From a virus: a stretch of 30,350 bases of DNA. Below, one piece after another: positions 14,373-22,544 of the stretch. The notes beneath the pieces were generated by a model. That model was not told where the DNA came from. It saw only the letters and a program-made list of their open reading frames with translations, and searched no databases. The translations under genes and the position numbers were made by a program. The stretch spans positions 1 through 30,350 of IMG/VR virus record IMGVR_UViG_3300025889_000622. One strand, given 5' to 3'. Within the stretch, counting starts at the first letter, position 1. Each line of letters opens with the position of its first letter.

Positions 14373-17155
14373 TGGATATCCCTCCTAAGCCGACTAAGGG
14401 GCAGCCTGCGATCCCGTACATCACAAACGCTGCCCTGTGGGGCGTTTTGATTGACATGGCGAATGCGTGGCAACGCGGTGAGATTGGTCCGCCGCCAGAG
14501 ATAACCACTGCGCAGGTCAACCCGCTCGGTCTTAACCCAGACGACGAAAATCCGATCACTGATCTCGTTCAAATTCTTGGACGGTTAAAGGATCCGACGC
14601 GCAATACTAGTGATCCAGCGGGAATGAACTTGGCGTTTGCCAAACCGACATTTGAGCTAGAGGATCCGGTTTGGCCCAACTCTTTTGACAAACTGCACGT
14701 CATGCGGCGGGATCTACACCCGTCAGGAATCGACCCGGCGCGAACCGGCCGATATGTAACGGTGCCTGTTGGCGGAGATGGTCCGTATGCGATGGTTGAT
14801 CCAATCAACCCAACGCAACTGACTAACCTGTACTCGGGTGAGTTTCGCCAACTAGATAGCTTCGGGGATCCCGAGGCGCATAGCGTTCTCGACCTGCAAG
14901 ACTCGCAGCGTATTTACACGTTTACGGTTTCCGAAGAACGTGGCGATTACTACGGACAATTCCAGGCGGAAGTTAAGGACATTTCCGGTGCGACGTTTAC
15001 GACGAATCAGGTCACGATCCATGACCCGATTGGATTCTCAGCCAACATGCGGCCGGGCGATACCGGCACATGCAAGTTGGTTGGCGATAAATGGTTCGTT
15101 ATCGGTCAGCAGGGACTCGATACGGTACTTATCAAATTTCGCATCCACCACCCAGCAGCAGACATTCGCTCTTATGTCGCTAGTATCGAACACATAACGG
15201 GTCGAGTTTTGGATCCCGAAACCGGCGATGCGTGGAAGAGGCTCGACTTTACATATGTTTACGACGTTGAAAACCAGTTCACCATGGCGGAATTCGGTGC
15301 CTATGGGTGGGCTGTTTGGGTGGTGAAAGAAGCAGATAATCCCGACGACCCACCAATTCAGCGTTGGGAGATGATCTCTTGCACTCTGCCGATCGAAGAG
15401 ATCGAGGTAGAGACTGAAGAGTGCATGTACAAAACTAATAGTGATACTTGGTACGGGACATTCACTTGGAACAACGAAACGCCAACCACCAATTGGAATC
15501 GCGGCACCGGAACAAATGTCGATTTTGATCGCCGCGATTCGGCATTTACCTCATTGCCTAACAACAAGTGGCGATTGGATTTTGAAAACCCATACGGACT
15601 CGATTGCATCGGCGGATCTAAAGTACGAGTCCGCCGCGTAGCGGATAAGCAACCGACGTACGAGTCTCTTCCTCGTGACACTGAAATTAAAACATACGGT
15701 GGTCACCAGACCAACGTACGCTGGGAAGTTGTTGACGTAACCAAACCGATCGCTCGTTGGATTTGCGTGCAGTGGGATGGTCAAGAATTTGAGATTTACG
15801 GAGGGCCAGGGTATTGGGAAGGGGAGGATCCCCGCGAGTGCGACGGGCAACCTATCGTTAGCACAGGTTGCTTGGATGTGGATTTGGACTGCGTCGAACC
15901 GCTCAGTAAGTTCATCTGTTGCTGGAATCCCGAAGCCGAGGTGTACCACATCGTATCGAGCATCAGCGGCGTTCTCGGTAATCCGGTAACTAAAAAGGTG
16001 CCCACAGGCGAGCCTACAGTCAGCACTGATCCCGAAGATTGCGAGGCCGGGAATTATTGTTTTGAGTGGCCGGTCACAAACATGCTATCATGGACTTGCG
16101 ACGACAATAAAGACGAAGACGAGCCCAAGCCCGATCCCATAAAACAGTGCATTAATGGGGCAGACTTCTTTCATTGCGTCGATCTTTGCCAATACATTTG
16201 CACCTATTGCGAATCGTATGCTGATGATCCTGAGTGCGATGACCCACCATGTTTAGAGTACTGTCTCTACGAGTGGGACGGGATAAACACTTGGACGCAA
16301 GTCGCGGACTACTGTACTGACGAGCCCGACTGCCAGTGTCCTGGCGAACCGGACTTTGACGGCACTAAAGTTGGTCAACTAGAACCGGTTCCCTGTGAGA
16401 AGGTTCCAGAATTTACCGATTGCCCTAATTGCACGGCATGTCATCCAAATCTGCTGATGCTGATTAGTACGCTTAACTTCAATCACAGTACCAGTTCTGT
16501 GGACAATGCAATCGGTGGGTTGATCGATGGGGAGGGCGCAATCGCCGCTTATTTGCAGGACGGTGACGCTATTCCGAGGTCGCAATGCGAGTGGCGAGTC
16601 CCGATTCGCTGGAGAGTAACGGGTAAACTGTCTAGGGTGGACGTTTTTGAAGACGACATGGCAACCGTTTCTTACGACCATGGAACGAGTACATGGACAG
16701 TCAATGTCGATAACGGATCGCCCGCAACGCCTGACACTGGCGATTACGAGGGCATCGGAGACTGTACCGGGTTGACTTGCGGACCTTTCGGGAATTGCAC
16801 CTGGGTCGATGGGACTTTCCCACTTCAGACTCTCGGGGGGCAGATTGGGACTACTACAGAACCGTGCCCACCGGCACAAGCAGTGTCAACGCTGATGTTC
16901 CAAACCCGATCGGTGCCTGATGTCACTAAGTTCGGGGATTATTTTAAGAATGCAAACCCCGAGCTATTCGCTAACTGTACCGGATGCAGTAACGGGTTTG
17001 TGGCAACACTGAACCGCATGGGCTCGGACTTGCGGGATACCACCGTGGATAAAGTGGCGGCCGGTATCGCTAAGAAGTCAAAACAAGCGGATGCGGAAGA
17101 AGTTAAACAGCGTATTCGCAACGCTCACGCTAGCTGGTTATCTTCACAGTTATGA
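14372..17155 (+). CDS. large cysteine-rich tail tip/fibre protein
   Basis: The 927-residue product starts at GTG 14372, sharing a base with the previous TAG. The first 330 residues contain almost no cysteine and look like a globular structural domain. From about residue 335 onward there are more than 30 cysteines, densest at about 593-695, where motifs such as CTYC, CPNCTAC and PDCQC occur. Such density means disulfides or bound metal, both rare in phage tail proteins made in the cytoplasm. The C-terminus is helical and basic. Position makes it a tail-tip or host-contact protein; the fold is not recognised. Confidence 0.6.
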   Translation: MDIPPKPTKGQPAIPYITNAALWGVLIDMANAWQRGEIGPPPEITTAQVNPLGLNPDDENPITDLVQILGRLKDPTRNTSDPAGMNLAFAKPTFELEDPVWPNSFDKLHVMRRDLHPSGIDPARTGRYVTVPVGGDGPYAMVDPINPTQLTNLYSGEFRQLDSFGDPEAHSVLDLQDSQRIYTFTVSEERGDYYGQFQAEVKDISGATFTTNQVTIHDPIGFSANMRPGDTGTCKLVGDKWFVIGQQGLDTVLIKFRIHHPAADIRSYVASIEHITGRVLDPETGDAWKRLDFTYVYDVENQFTMAEFGAYGWAVWVVKEADNPDDPPIQRWEMISCTLPIEEIEVETEECMYKTNSDTWYGTFTWNNETPTTNWNRGTGTNVDFDRRDSAFTSLPNNKWRLDFENPYGLDCIGGSKVRVRRVADKQPTYESLPRDTEIKTYGGHQTNVRWEVVDVTKPIARWICVQWDGQEFEIYGGPGYWEGEDPRECDGQPIVSTGCLDVDLDCVEPLSKFICCWNPEAEVYHIVSSISGVLGNPVTKKVPTGEPTVSTDPEDCEAGNYCFEWPVTNMLSWTCDDNKDEDEPKPDPIKQCINGADFFHCVDLCQYICTYCESYADDPECDDPPCLEYCLYEWDGINTWTQVADYCTDEPDCQCPGEPDFDGTKVGQLEPVPCEKVPEFTDCPNCTACHPNLLMLISTLNFNHSTSSVDNAIGGLIDGEGAIAAYLQDGDAIPRSQCEWRVPIRWRVTGKLSRVDVFEDDMATVSYDHGTSTWTVNVDNGSPATPDTGDYEGIGDCTGLTCGPFGNCTWVDGTFPLQTLGGQIGTTTEPCPPAQAVSTLMFQTRSVPDVTKFGDYFKNANPELFANCTGCSNGFVATLNRMGSDLRDTTVDKVAAGIAKKSKQADAEEVKQRIRNAHASWLSSQL

Positions 17156-18153
17156 CCAAGAATTTAAAATACCGCACAGATCAACGTCTGACGTTCGCCG
17201 ACGTTGATGCTAACTTCGATGCACTACAGCACTACAGCGGTTCGCATACCGCAGCTTCGCTGTACCGAGTTAATGAAGTAGTGCGGAGCATGGGCGGGGT
17301 ATGGATATGTTTGCAGAACACGGTATCTCTGCCATACCTGTCTCCCGCTGATTGGTCATTGATCGGTACTACTCCAGGCCGCATTGGGATGCAGTTGGAT
17401 ACTCCAACTGCTGGGGCCAATCTTGGCGGAACGTATGTTGTTCCCCCGTATGACAATTCGTCGCGATGGGGAGAAGGCGCAGCGGTAGACCTGTCCACGG
17501 GGAAAGCGACTATTAGCTGGCCGGGATTGTGGTTGCTGCATGTGAGCATCTCTCTAGAGCATGACGAATCAACTAGTGCCCGGCAGACCATTGTGCGGTT
17601 GTACAACGTCACGCAAAGTTCATCGGTGCAATCAATCACTGTACCGATCGCGAAGAATCAACCAGCGACATTCATCTCGACAACTTTCGCCGTGCAGATT
17701 ACTGCGGCGACGATCGGGGATGAGTTTCGCGTCGAGTTGGGAGGCGGATCGACCGTATCGTCGATCATTTACGAGTCGAACACTTTTGCCGCCGTGCAGC
17801 ATACGCCGGTAACAGACGGCACTTACACGCTGACCGCTGCAAGCGAAACAGATTCGGTCACATGGTTGACTGTTTTGGACGGCACCTACCCGCTGACCGC
17901 AGCAACCGAAACGGACGCTGCCACCGCCATCGCGGCCGTCGTCAATCCTCGAACTTATCAACCGGTGTTCCCGATCAAACGCGAGGCTAACCATGCAGTC
18001 GGTTTGACGGTCGTCAATCCTCGGGTGTATCCGCTGACGGCCGCCAGCGAAACCGATTCTGCGACCGCGTTGACGGTCATGGACGGGGTTTACCCCCTGG
18101 GGGCCGCCACCGAGGTCAGTGTCGCCGAGCCGATGAATGTATGGATTATCTAA
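17152..18153 (+). CDS. tail fibre protein with C-terminal E-T-D repeats
   Basis: The 333-residue protein begins MTKNLKYRTDQRLTFADVDA-like sequence followed by a domain with AASLYRVNEVVRSMGGVWIC, the short carbohydrate-binding-like or fibre-attachment pattern common in tail fibres. Residues about 85-220 resemble a C1q/TNF-like beta domain (LSTGKATISWPGLWLLHVSI). From about 225 come four to five repeats of about 21 residues with the core LTAASETDSATALTV. The same repeat makes up most of the gene at 25661-26488. ATG overlaps the previous stop as ATGA. It ends the tail operon before the terminator at 18169. Confidence 0.65.
   Translation: MTKNLKYRTDQRLTFADVDANFDALQHYSGSHTAASLYRVNEVVRSMGGVWICLQNTVSLPYLSPADWSLIGTTPGRIGMQLDTPTAGANLGGTYVVPPYDNSSRWGEGAAVDLSTGKATISWPGLWLLHVSISLEHDESTSARQTIVRLYNVTQSSSVQSITVPIAKNQPATFISTTFAVQITAATIGDEFRVELGGGSTVSSIIYESNTFAAVQHTPVTDGTYTLTAASETDSVTWLTVLDGTYPLTAATETDAATAIAAVVNPRTYQPVFPIKREANHAVGLTVVNPRVYPLTAASETDSATALTVMDGVYPLGAATEVSVAEPMNVWII
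17830..18140 (+). repeat. degenerate E-T-D repeats in the fibre gene
   Basis: Four to five units of about 63-72 bases encode the pattern L-T-A-A-x-E-T-D-x-A-x-x-L-T-V followed by a tyrosine-containing turn (GTYP, PRTYQ or PRVYP). One middle unit has diverged. The units are related to those at 25748-26275 but more degenerate. Confidence 0.65.
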
Positions 18154-18168
18154 TGTGGGCAGCAGTTA

Positions 18169-18202
18169 AATCGCGCAGATGTGCGATTGTTTATTGATTT
18201 TT
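18169..18202 (+). terminator. intrinsic terminator after the tail genes
   Basis: AATCGCGC (18169-18176) pairs with GTGCGATT (18181-18188) around an AGAT loop, eight pairs with one G-U on the forward strand. The T-rich tract GTTTATTGATTTTT follows. It lies 16 bases after the fibre gene and ends the head-tail operon. Confidence 0.65.
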
Positions 18203-18227
18203 CCCCCTAAATAGGTACAAGAGCATC

Positions 18228-18953
18228 ATGATTATGCTCCCACATTGCCTGATTTCGCTGGCCGCATCACTGCTGCTAGCTACCTGCTGTTTCGGTCAAT
18301 TAACCGTTGATTTACGATCAGCGGTTCAGCTTTCCGGCATTGAAGGCGCGGAGAAAATCGGCGATGCCGTGTTTGTTGCTTCGGATTCCGAAGTCGTAAA
18401 AACGCCGGTAATTCTCATTACTGCGGAAACTGAAGCGGCGAACGTCACCTTCGAAGTTAGCGACCAAGATCGCATCCCGGTCGCGTTTGACCAGCTTACT
18501 GCAAGCACGATTTTGATCTCTAAGCCGGGAAAGTCTTGGGTGCGAATTGTTGCTATCGACTTCGATAAAAATTTGTATGCAACCAAGTTGTTGCCAGTCG
18601 AATTGGGTCCGAGCCCAACCCCTCCTGATCCGTCACCCGATCCCCCAGATCCGCCTCTGCCGCCCGATGGGCCTTTTGACGCTTTAGCGGTGCGGGTTGC
18701 GGCGATCGCAGCACAGATGTCCGCGAGCGAGCGGGACGAGCTATCGAAACTGCTAGCGGATGTAATTGATAAAATGGAGCGGTACGAATTCCGTACGCTT
18801 TCCCAGGCAAGAGATTTCGTCGAAGCGGGTTGGACGAATACTGTACCTGCAAATCAACTGCTTGAATTGCTGGCCGAAGATTCTAAAGACCGACTACTCA
18901 GTTGGGATCAAGCAATCGCGTACTACCGAGAACTGCTGAAGGGATTGCAATGA
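18228..18953 (+). CDS. secreted protein with proline-rich hinge, unknown function
   Basis: The 241-residue protein has an N-terminal signal-like segment (LISLAASLLLATCCFGQ) with a likely cleavage after FG or an unusual lipobox with LATC. A beta-rich domain (residues about 25-125) is joined by a proline/aspartate-rich hinge (about 127-150) to an alpha-helical C-terminal domain (AQMSASERDELSKLLADV). This architecture resembles secreted planctomycete-type proteins more than classic phage proteins. Its end overlaps the peptidase gene as ATGA, so the two are probably made together. It starts the cassette after the terminator at 18169. I do not recognise the fold. Confidence 0.6.
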   Translation: MIMLPHCLISLAASLLLATCCFGQLTVDLRSAVQLSGIEGAEKIGDAVFVASDSEVVKTPVILITAETEAANVTFEVSDQDRIPVAFDQLTASTILISKPGKSWVRIVAIDFDKNLYATKLLPVELGPSPTPPDPSPDPPDPPLPPDGPFDALAVRVAAIAAQMSASERDELSKLLADVIDKMERYEFRTLSQARDFVEAGWTNTVPANQLLELLAEDSKDRLLSWDQAIAYYRELLKGLQ

Positions 18954-19945
18954 GCGCAGAGTTTATGGGACCGGGAGGTTGGCTCGGATCGGTTGACGGT
19001 GAACGTCGGGCTTTCGGCGAGATGGGCAACTCCATGCCCGAGGTGGTTTGCCGTCATGTTGCCAAGAGAACACTAAACGATCAATTGCTAGAGCAGACAA
19101 AGCTCTTGCAAGATGAGAACGGGATTGATGACGGTTTTAGCTTTTTGCATTTCAGCGAAGCGATCTTCGGCAATGAACTGCCATGGAAAAAACAACTCAT
19201 AGGGAGTTGCGTGGCAAGCGGCGATATGCGAACGACTAGCTATCGGATGTTAGCCGAAGTGTTTTTGTTGGGTGATCCAGAAATCCTCCCCGGCATTGAT
19301 ATCGAGGGGACTGATGCATTTGCTCCGTTTGCACCGTTCAGTTATCGGGCAGGCCGCAAGCGAGGAAATCTTAACGGTCGATCTGACGGCAGCTACTGTT
19401 CGGTGCATATGCAAGGGAAGATCGAAGATGGCATCTTGTTTTGCAATAGCGGAGTTCAGTCGGACACTTATCCCGAACCGCAAAACACATCGCTTTATCG
19501 GAAGTGGGGAGGCGACGATAATCTCTACAACCAGTGGAAAGATAAAGCGGGCGAAATCAAGCAGATAGAAACCGAAGAGGTCAGGACGTTTGATGACGTT
19601 AAAGAACTGCTGACTGTTCACTACAAGCCGATGAACATTTGCAGCAGTTGGGGGTTTGCACCGAGTCACAAGCATCCGACTTGGCGACTCGATAACGGCG
19701 ATCCCGTTTGGGTTTACAAACGCAGCGGTTCATGGGCACATAACATGTCGTTGGTTGCGTGCGTCGAAATCAAAAATGAATGGTTTGTAGTGGTAGAGAA
19801 CTCATGGGGTAGCACCCATAAGAACGGTCGGTGGTTTGTTGTCACCGAATCGACAATGAATAGTTGGTTGCGTTCTGCCTCCTGTTTGTCAGTAGGCGAA
19901 ATCGACCTGAAAGATCAGTTGCCAATTTTTACTGGAGCAAATTAA
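18950..19945 (+). CDS. papain-like cysteine peptidase
   Basis: The 331-residue protein has the catalytic order of the papain (C1) superfamily: a Gln in KKQL five residues before Cys87 in IGSCVASG, His264 in SWAHNMSLV, and Asn284 in VENSWGSTHKNGRW. The last two motifs fit C1 peptidases very well. No signal peptide is visible, so release would need lysis, a holin, or packaging in the virion. It sits in a cassette of secreted and small membrane proteins, where a lysis enzyme is expected, and no lysozyme or amidase is seen in the window. It may cleave envelope proteins or peptides; this is inference. The ATG at 18950 overlaps the previous TGA. Confidence 0.78.
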   Translation: MSAEFMGPGGWLGSVDGERRAFGEMGNSMPEVVCRHVAKRTLNDQLLEQTKLLQDENGIDDGFSFLHFSEAIFGNELPWKKQLIGSCVASGDMRTTSYRMLAEVFLLGDPEILPGIDIEGTDAFAPFAPFSYRAGRKRGNLNGRSDGSYCSVHMQGKIEDGILFCNSGVQSDTYPEPQNTSLYRKWGGDDNLYNQWKDKAGEIKQIETEEVRTFDDVKELLTVHYKPMNICSSWGFAPSHKHPTWRLDNGDPVWVYKRSGSWAHNMSLVACVEIKNEWFVVVENSWGSTHKNGRWFVVTESTMNSWLRSASCLSVGEIDLKDQLPIFTGAN

Positions 19946-20274
19946 TGTCGGACTGTTGCGACTTTCAGCCTGAGTTCAAACTGGAGTGCATTACCGAGAT
20001 CATCCGATTGCTGCGAAGTGGCAATATGGATCGGGACAAGACGCTTGAAGTGGCGAAGCATGCTGCCTGTTTCATCGGTTGCGGTGCCGCGTTGATGCAA
20101 GGCAACAACGAGCCCGCTGGACCTTTCGGTGCCTTGGAGGCGGCCGATAAACTTGAAGCGTTGGTTCCGCAAAACGACACTCTTGCTAAGGGACCGGCGC
20201 AGGCTGTTCCTTGGCTTTCGATCATCCAAATTCTGTTACCGATTCTGTTAGACCTTTTGAAGGAAGAAAAATGA
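19945..20274 (+). CDS. small protein with C-terminal membrane segment
   Basis: The 109-residue product opens with a cysteine-containing helical region (SDCCDFQPEFKLECITEIIR) and ends with one hydrophobic segment (VPWLSIIQILLPILLDLLKE). This tail-anchored form is compatible with a holin partner or spanin-like role, but I recognise no family. It starts inside the TAA of the peptidase gene (TAATG) and ends in ATGA overlap with the next gene, firmly within the same operon. Confidence 0.6.
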   Translation: MSDCCDFQPEFKLECITEIIRLLRSGNMDRDKTLEVAKHAACFIGCGAALMQGNNEPAGPFGALEAADKLEALVPQNDTLAKGPAQAVPWLSIIQILLPILLDLLKEEK

Positions 20275-20645
20275 ACCGTAAATGGACTACGATTTTGGTC
20301 GCCATCGCAGTGATGTTTTTCGTTGCTGCTAATTTGGTCAACGATTCTGTCGCTGGCGAGTCAGTAGCGCAACCTGTGCCCGTTGCCGAAGTCGGTTGTG
20401 CAGGCAGCAGTCAACCTGCATTGTTGGTTGCGAGATGGACTCCTGTTCGCGATCTATTCACCAGGGCTAGGATTCGCCGGGCCGCACGCAGAAGTTGCAG
20501 TGGTTACTCTGCACCCAGTGGATGCTCCGCACCGCAGGCAGCACCGAGTTGCTCCGGTTCGGTTGAGATCCTTCAACCGGTACAAGTGATTTCGGTCGCG
20601 CCGATTCGCTTGTTCCGAAACTGTGCTAACGGTCAATGCCGTTAG
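20271..20645 (+). CDS. small secreted cysteine/arginine-rich protein
   Basis: The protein has 124 residues. An N-terminal signal peptide (KWTTILVAIAVMFFVAAN) is followed by a mature part with many cysteines and the arginine cluster RARIRRAARRSCSGYSAPSG. It closes with RLFRNCANGQC. Small exported proteins of this make-up are common in planctomycete genomes, from my general knowledge, which is one of the reasons to suspect such a host. Function is unknown. The start at 20271 overlaps the previous stop as ATGA; an upstream in-frame start at 20211 would lie inside the previous gene. Confidence 0.6.
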   Translation: MNRKWTTILVAIAVMFFVAANLVNDSVAGESVAQPVPVAEVGCAGSSQPALLVARWTPVRDLFTRARIRRAARRSCSGYSAPSGCSAPQAAPSCSGSVEILQPVQVISVAPIRLFRNCANGQCR

Positions 20646-20723
20646 TATTTGGCATGCTGTAGCGATCGAGTGGCTATTGCTGCTCATCGCTACACTTTTG
20701 ATTTGCTGTTTTGGGGATGGATC

Positions 20724-20933
20724 ATGACATCGACCAACGATCCCGACTTTAAGAAACTGCAAATCATTTTAGCAACGCTGCGATTCTGCATCGTTATGCT
20801 CGTCTTAGTGTTCATTTTGTACGCGAAAGCGGAGCATTTTGACAAAACGGAATTAATCGCCATCGTCACCGTGGCGTTTGCTGCGGCAGCGGGCGAATCT
20901 TTGACAGGATGGTTTTCGAGAGGCAAAGAATGA
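20724..20933 (+). CDS. holin-like small membrane protein
   Basis: The 69-residue product begins MTSTNDPDFKKLQ, then has one clear membrane helix (ILATLRFCIVMLVLVFILYA) and a second weaker hydrophobic stretch (LIAIVTVAFAAAAGESLTGW), and ends with a charged tail. Two helices and a basic tail fit small class II or III holins, which make the membrane hole that releases the lysis enzyme. GGGGATGG lies upstream of the ATG at 20724. The frame is open further up to a TTG at 20649, but that extension lacks a ribosome binding site. It ends in ATGA overlap with the next gene. Confidence 0.6.
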   Translation: MTSTNDPDFKKLQIILATLRFCIVMLVLVFILYAKAEHFDKTELIAIVTVAFAAAAGESLTGWFSRGKE

Positions 20934-21301
20934 GATTCTTATTTTTGCTTGCGGCGTTGATTTGCGTTCCGGTGCAGGCTCAGGTTTGCCAATCGTGCGG
21001 ACGGGTACACGGACCAAAGGTGTCTGGTGTTGCAATCGCTGCGGACGGTTACCCCGTAATCTGTCGGACAGATGAGCGAGCGTATCAGCACGCTTTGCGA
21101 GAGGCACAAATACTGGCATCGCAAGGCCGGGTGTACCATCCGCTGGGTTGTGCCCCCGGTACAAGAGCGAGCGGTTGCGGGTCGAGCTTCGATGGCAATA
21201 GGCCGAATCATTGTTACTTTCGCAGTGGCAAACGGCTTGTTGCCAGGGCGAGAGTCCAAGGCCGAAACGGACGTTGGTATTTCTCAGCACATTACAGGTA
21301 A
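20930..21301 (+). CDS. secreted protein with C-terminal HCYFRSGKR motif
   Basis: The 123-residue protein has a textbook signal peptide (MRFLFLLAALICVPVQAQ) with cleavage after AQA. The mature part starts VCQSCGRVHGP, contains a helical ERAYQHALREAQILASQGR and ends with NRPNHCYFRSGKRLVARARV and a short strand ending FSAHYR. The closing segment recalls a motif I have seen in planctomycete exported proteins (N-H-C-x-F/W-x-G-x-R). No enzyme motif is visible. It overlaps the holin-like gene as ATGA, so it is probably expressed with the lysis cassette. Confidence 0.6.
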   Translation: MRFLFLLAALICVPVQAQVCQSCGRVHGPKVSGVAIAADGYPVICRTDERAYQHALREAQILASQGRVYHPLGCAPGTRASGCGSSFDGNRPNHCYFRSGKRLVARARVQGRNGRWYFSAHYR

Positions 21302-21306
21302 TTGAC

Positions 21307-21543
21307 ATGGCAGCACCAGACCCAACAACGATCGGAATGTTTGTCTCTGCCATCGGAGGTTTGAGTGGCGTAATCGGGATTTTGTGGAAACAGATTCAGT
21401 CACATTTTGCTGATATAGAAAAGAAACTCGATCTCAGCGAACAACGCTACCTAGATTGCGAGCAGGATCGTCTGCGTATCTGGCAGAGACTTGCAGAGCA
21501 ATCAGGTAAGGACGTACAAGACCTTAAAAGCGATACCGAGTAA
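21307..21543 (+). CDS. small membrane-anchored coiled-coil protein
   Basis: The 78-residue product has one hydrophobic N-terminal segment (IGMFVSAIGGLSGVIGILW) followed by a heptad-like helix (QIQSHFADIEKKLDLSEQRYL) and a charged tail. This form resembles phage spanin or hemolysin XhlA-type lysis accessory proteins. The ATG at 21307 is preceded by only a weak ribosome binding site. It stands at the end of the lysis cassette, which supports a role in envelope disruption. Confidence 0.58.
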   Translation: MAAPDPTTIGMFVSAIGGLSGVIGILWKQIQSHFADIEKKLDLSEQRYLDCEQDRLRIWQRLAEQSGKDVQDLKSDTE

Positions 21544-21567
21544 CCGATCTTCTGAGGGGGATTACAA

Positions 21568-21810
21568 GTGGCAAAGAAAAAAGCGAAAAGCAAAACGATT
21601 GTTAATCCGAAAACTGGTCGGAAGAAAACTGTTCACTACGGGCAAAAAGGTGCGAAGGTAAAACCTGGAACATCAAAAGGTGATGCGTACTGTGCGAGAA
21701 GCGCGGCTCAAATGAAAGAGCATCCTAAAGCCGCAAAAGATCCCAACAGCCCACTCAGGTTAAGTCGGAAACGCTGGAAATGTTCTGGTAAGAAATCAAG
21801 ACGCTCATAA
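21568..21810 (+). CDS. small basic protein frequent in aquatic phages
   Basis: The 80-residue protein is lysine-rich and carries the block AKVKPGTSKGDAYCARSAAQ and the ending LSRKRWKCSGKK. I recall this combination (KPGT-x-RGDAYCARS, then LSRKRWKC-x-G) as a short protein found repeatedly in aquatic phage genomes, with no known function. The two cysteines could bind a metal. It starts at GTG 21568 with a strong GAGGGGG Shine-Dalgarno sequence, which suggests high expression. Confidence 0.65.
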   Translation: MAKKKAKSKTIVNPKTGRKKTVHYGQKGAKVKPGTSKGDAYCARSAAQMKEHPKAAKDPNSPLRLSRKRWKCSGKKSRRS

Positions 21811-21833
21811 AAGTTAATTAAGGAAACGGACAA

Positions 21834-22493
21834 ATGGTTGATTACCTATCCCAAGTGAAACCGCTGGAAGATGCGGGAATGACAGATGCAGAAATCGCAG
21901 CATTACTCGCAGCGAGTACCGCATCCGACATTCCGATTGCAGACTTAGAAAACTTCCTTGACTTTGAATCGCTGGCAAAACGCAATGCGATTACGGGAGC
22001 ATGGGAGGGCGTGTTGCCAGATGAAATTATCAACAATGCGTTTGGCTTGTCCGATGGTTTAAGTGCGATTTTCAATCACATCAACAAGCCACGATCAATA
22101 GTCATTGATACAACAGTATCACCGTGGGCAAGTGACGCAGCAGCACTGACTAATGGGTTAGTCGCAGCAGGACTGATTACTGCGCAGCAGCAAACCGACT
22201 TCTACAACCTCGGGGGTGGCTTACCAAACGCCGGTCTAACAGAAGCAGAAGTCACTCAGTCGCGAGTCGATTGGGAAGCGGCAGAGGCACAACGGCAAGC
22301 AGAAGAAGCTGAAAGACAAGCCGCCTTGCTTGCGATGCAGCAGCACATGGATTGGGTATCCGATTACCAAGGTCGTTTCAACTTAAATGTTGCGGCTGTT
22401 TTGGACGACTCTCCAAGCCGAGACAATGCAGCACTTGTTGCAGCACTGCGGGCACTTGCTGACGACCTAGAGACAAACCCGTGGAGTGCTTAA
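21834..22493 (+). CDS. hypothetical phage protein
   Basis: A 219-residue acidic, helical protein. The first 60 residues (SQVKPLEDAGMTDAEIAALL, then DIPIADLENFLDFESLAKRN) look like a small folded domain. The last 80 contain a coiled-coil-like helix (EAAEAQRQAEEAERQAALLA). It ends NPWSA. AAGGAAA lies upstream of the ATG. Similar proteins occur beside tail-appendage genes of aquatic phages, as far as I recall; the role is unknown. Confidence 0.6.
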   Translation: MVDYLSQVKPLEDAGMTDAEIAALLAASTASDIPIADLENFLDFESLAKRNAITGAWEGVLPDEIINNAFGLSDGLSAIFNHINKPRSIVIDTTVSPWASDAAALTNGLVAAGLITAQQQTDFYNLGGGLPNAGLTEAEVTQSRVDWEAAEAQRQAEEAERQAALLAMQQHMDWVSDYQGRFNLNVAAVLDDSPSRDNAALVAALRALADDLETNPWSA

Positions 22494-22496
22494 CCT

Positions 22497-22541
22497 ATGG
22501 CAATGACAGGCGGCTTAAAAAACAACGGATGGAGTGCGTAG
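22497..22541 (+). CDS. 14-residue mini-frame, possible remnant
   Basis: MAMTGGLKNNGWSA fills the gap between two genes. Its end NGWSA echoes NPWSA at the end of the preceding gene, and the DNA around both (GTGGAGTGCT and ATGGAGTGCG) is similar, so it could be a small duplication remnant. There is no good ribosome binding site. It may not be translated. Confidence 0.25.
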   Translation: MAMTGGLKNNGWSA

Positions 22542-22544
22542 CAA

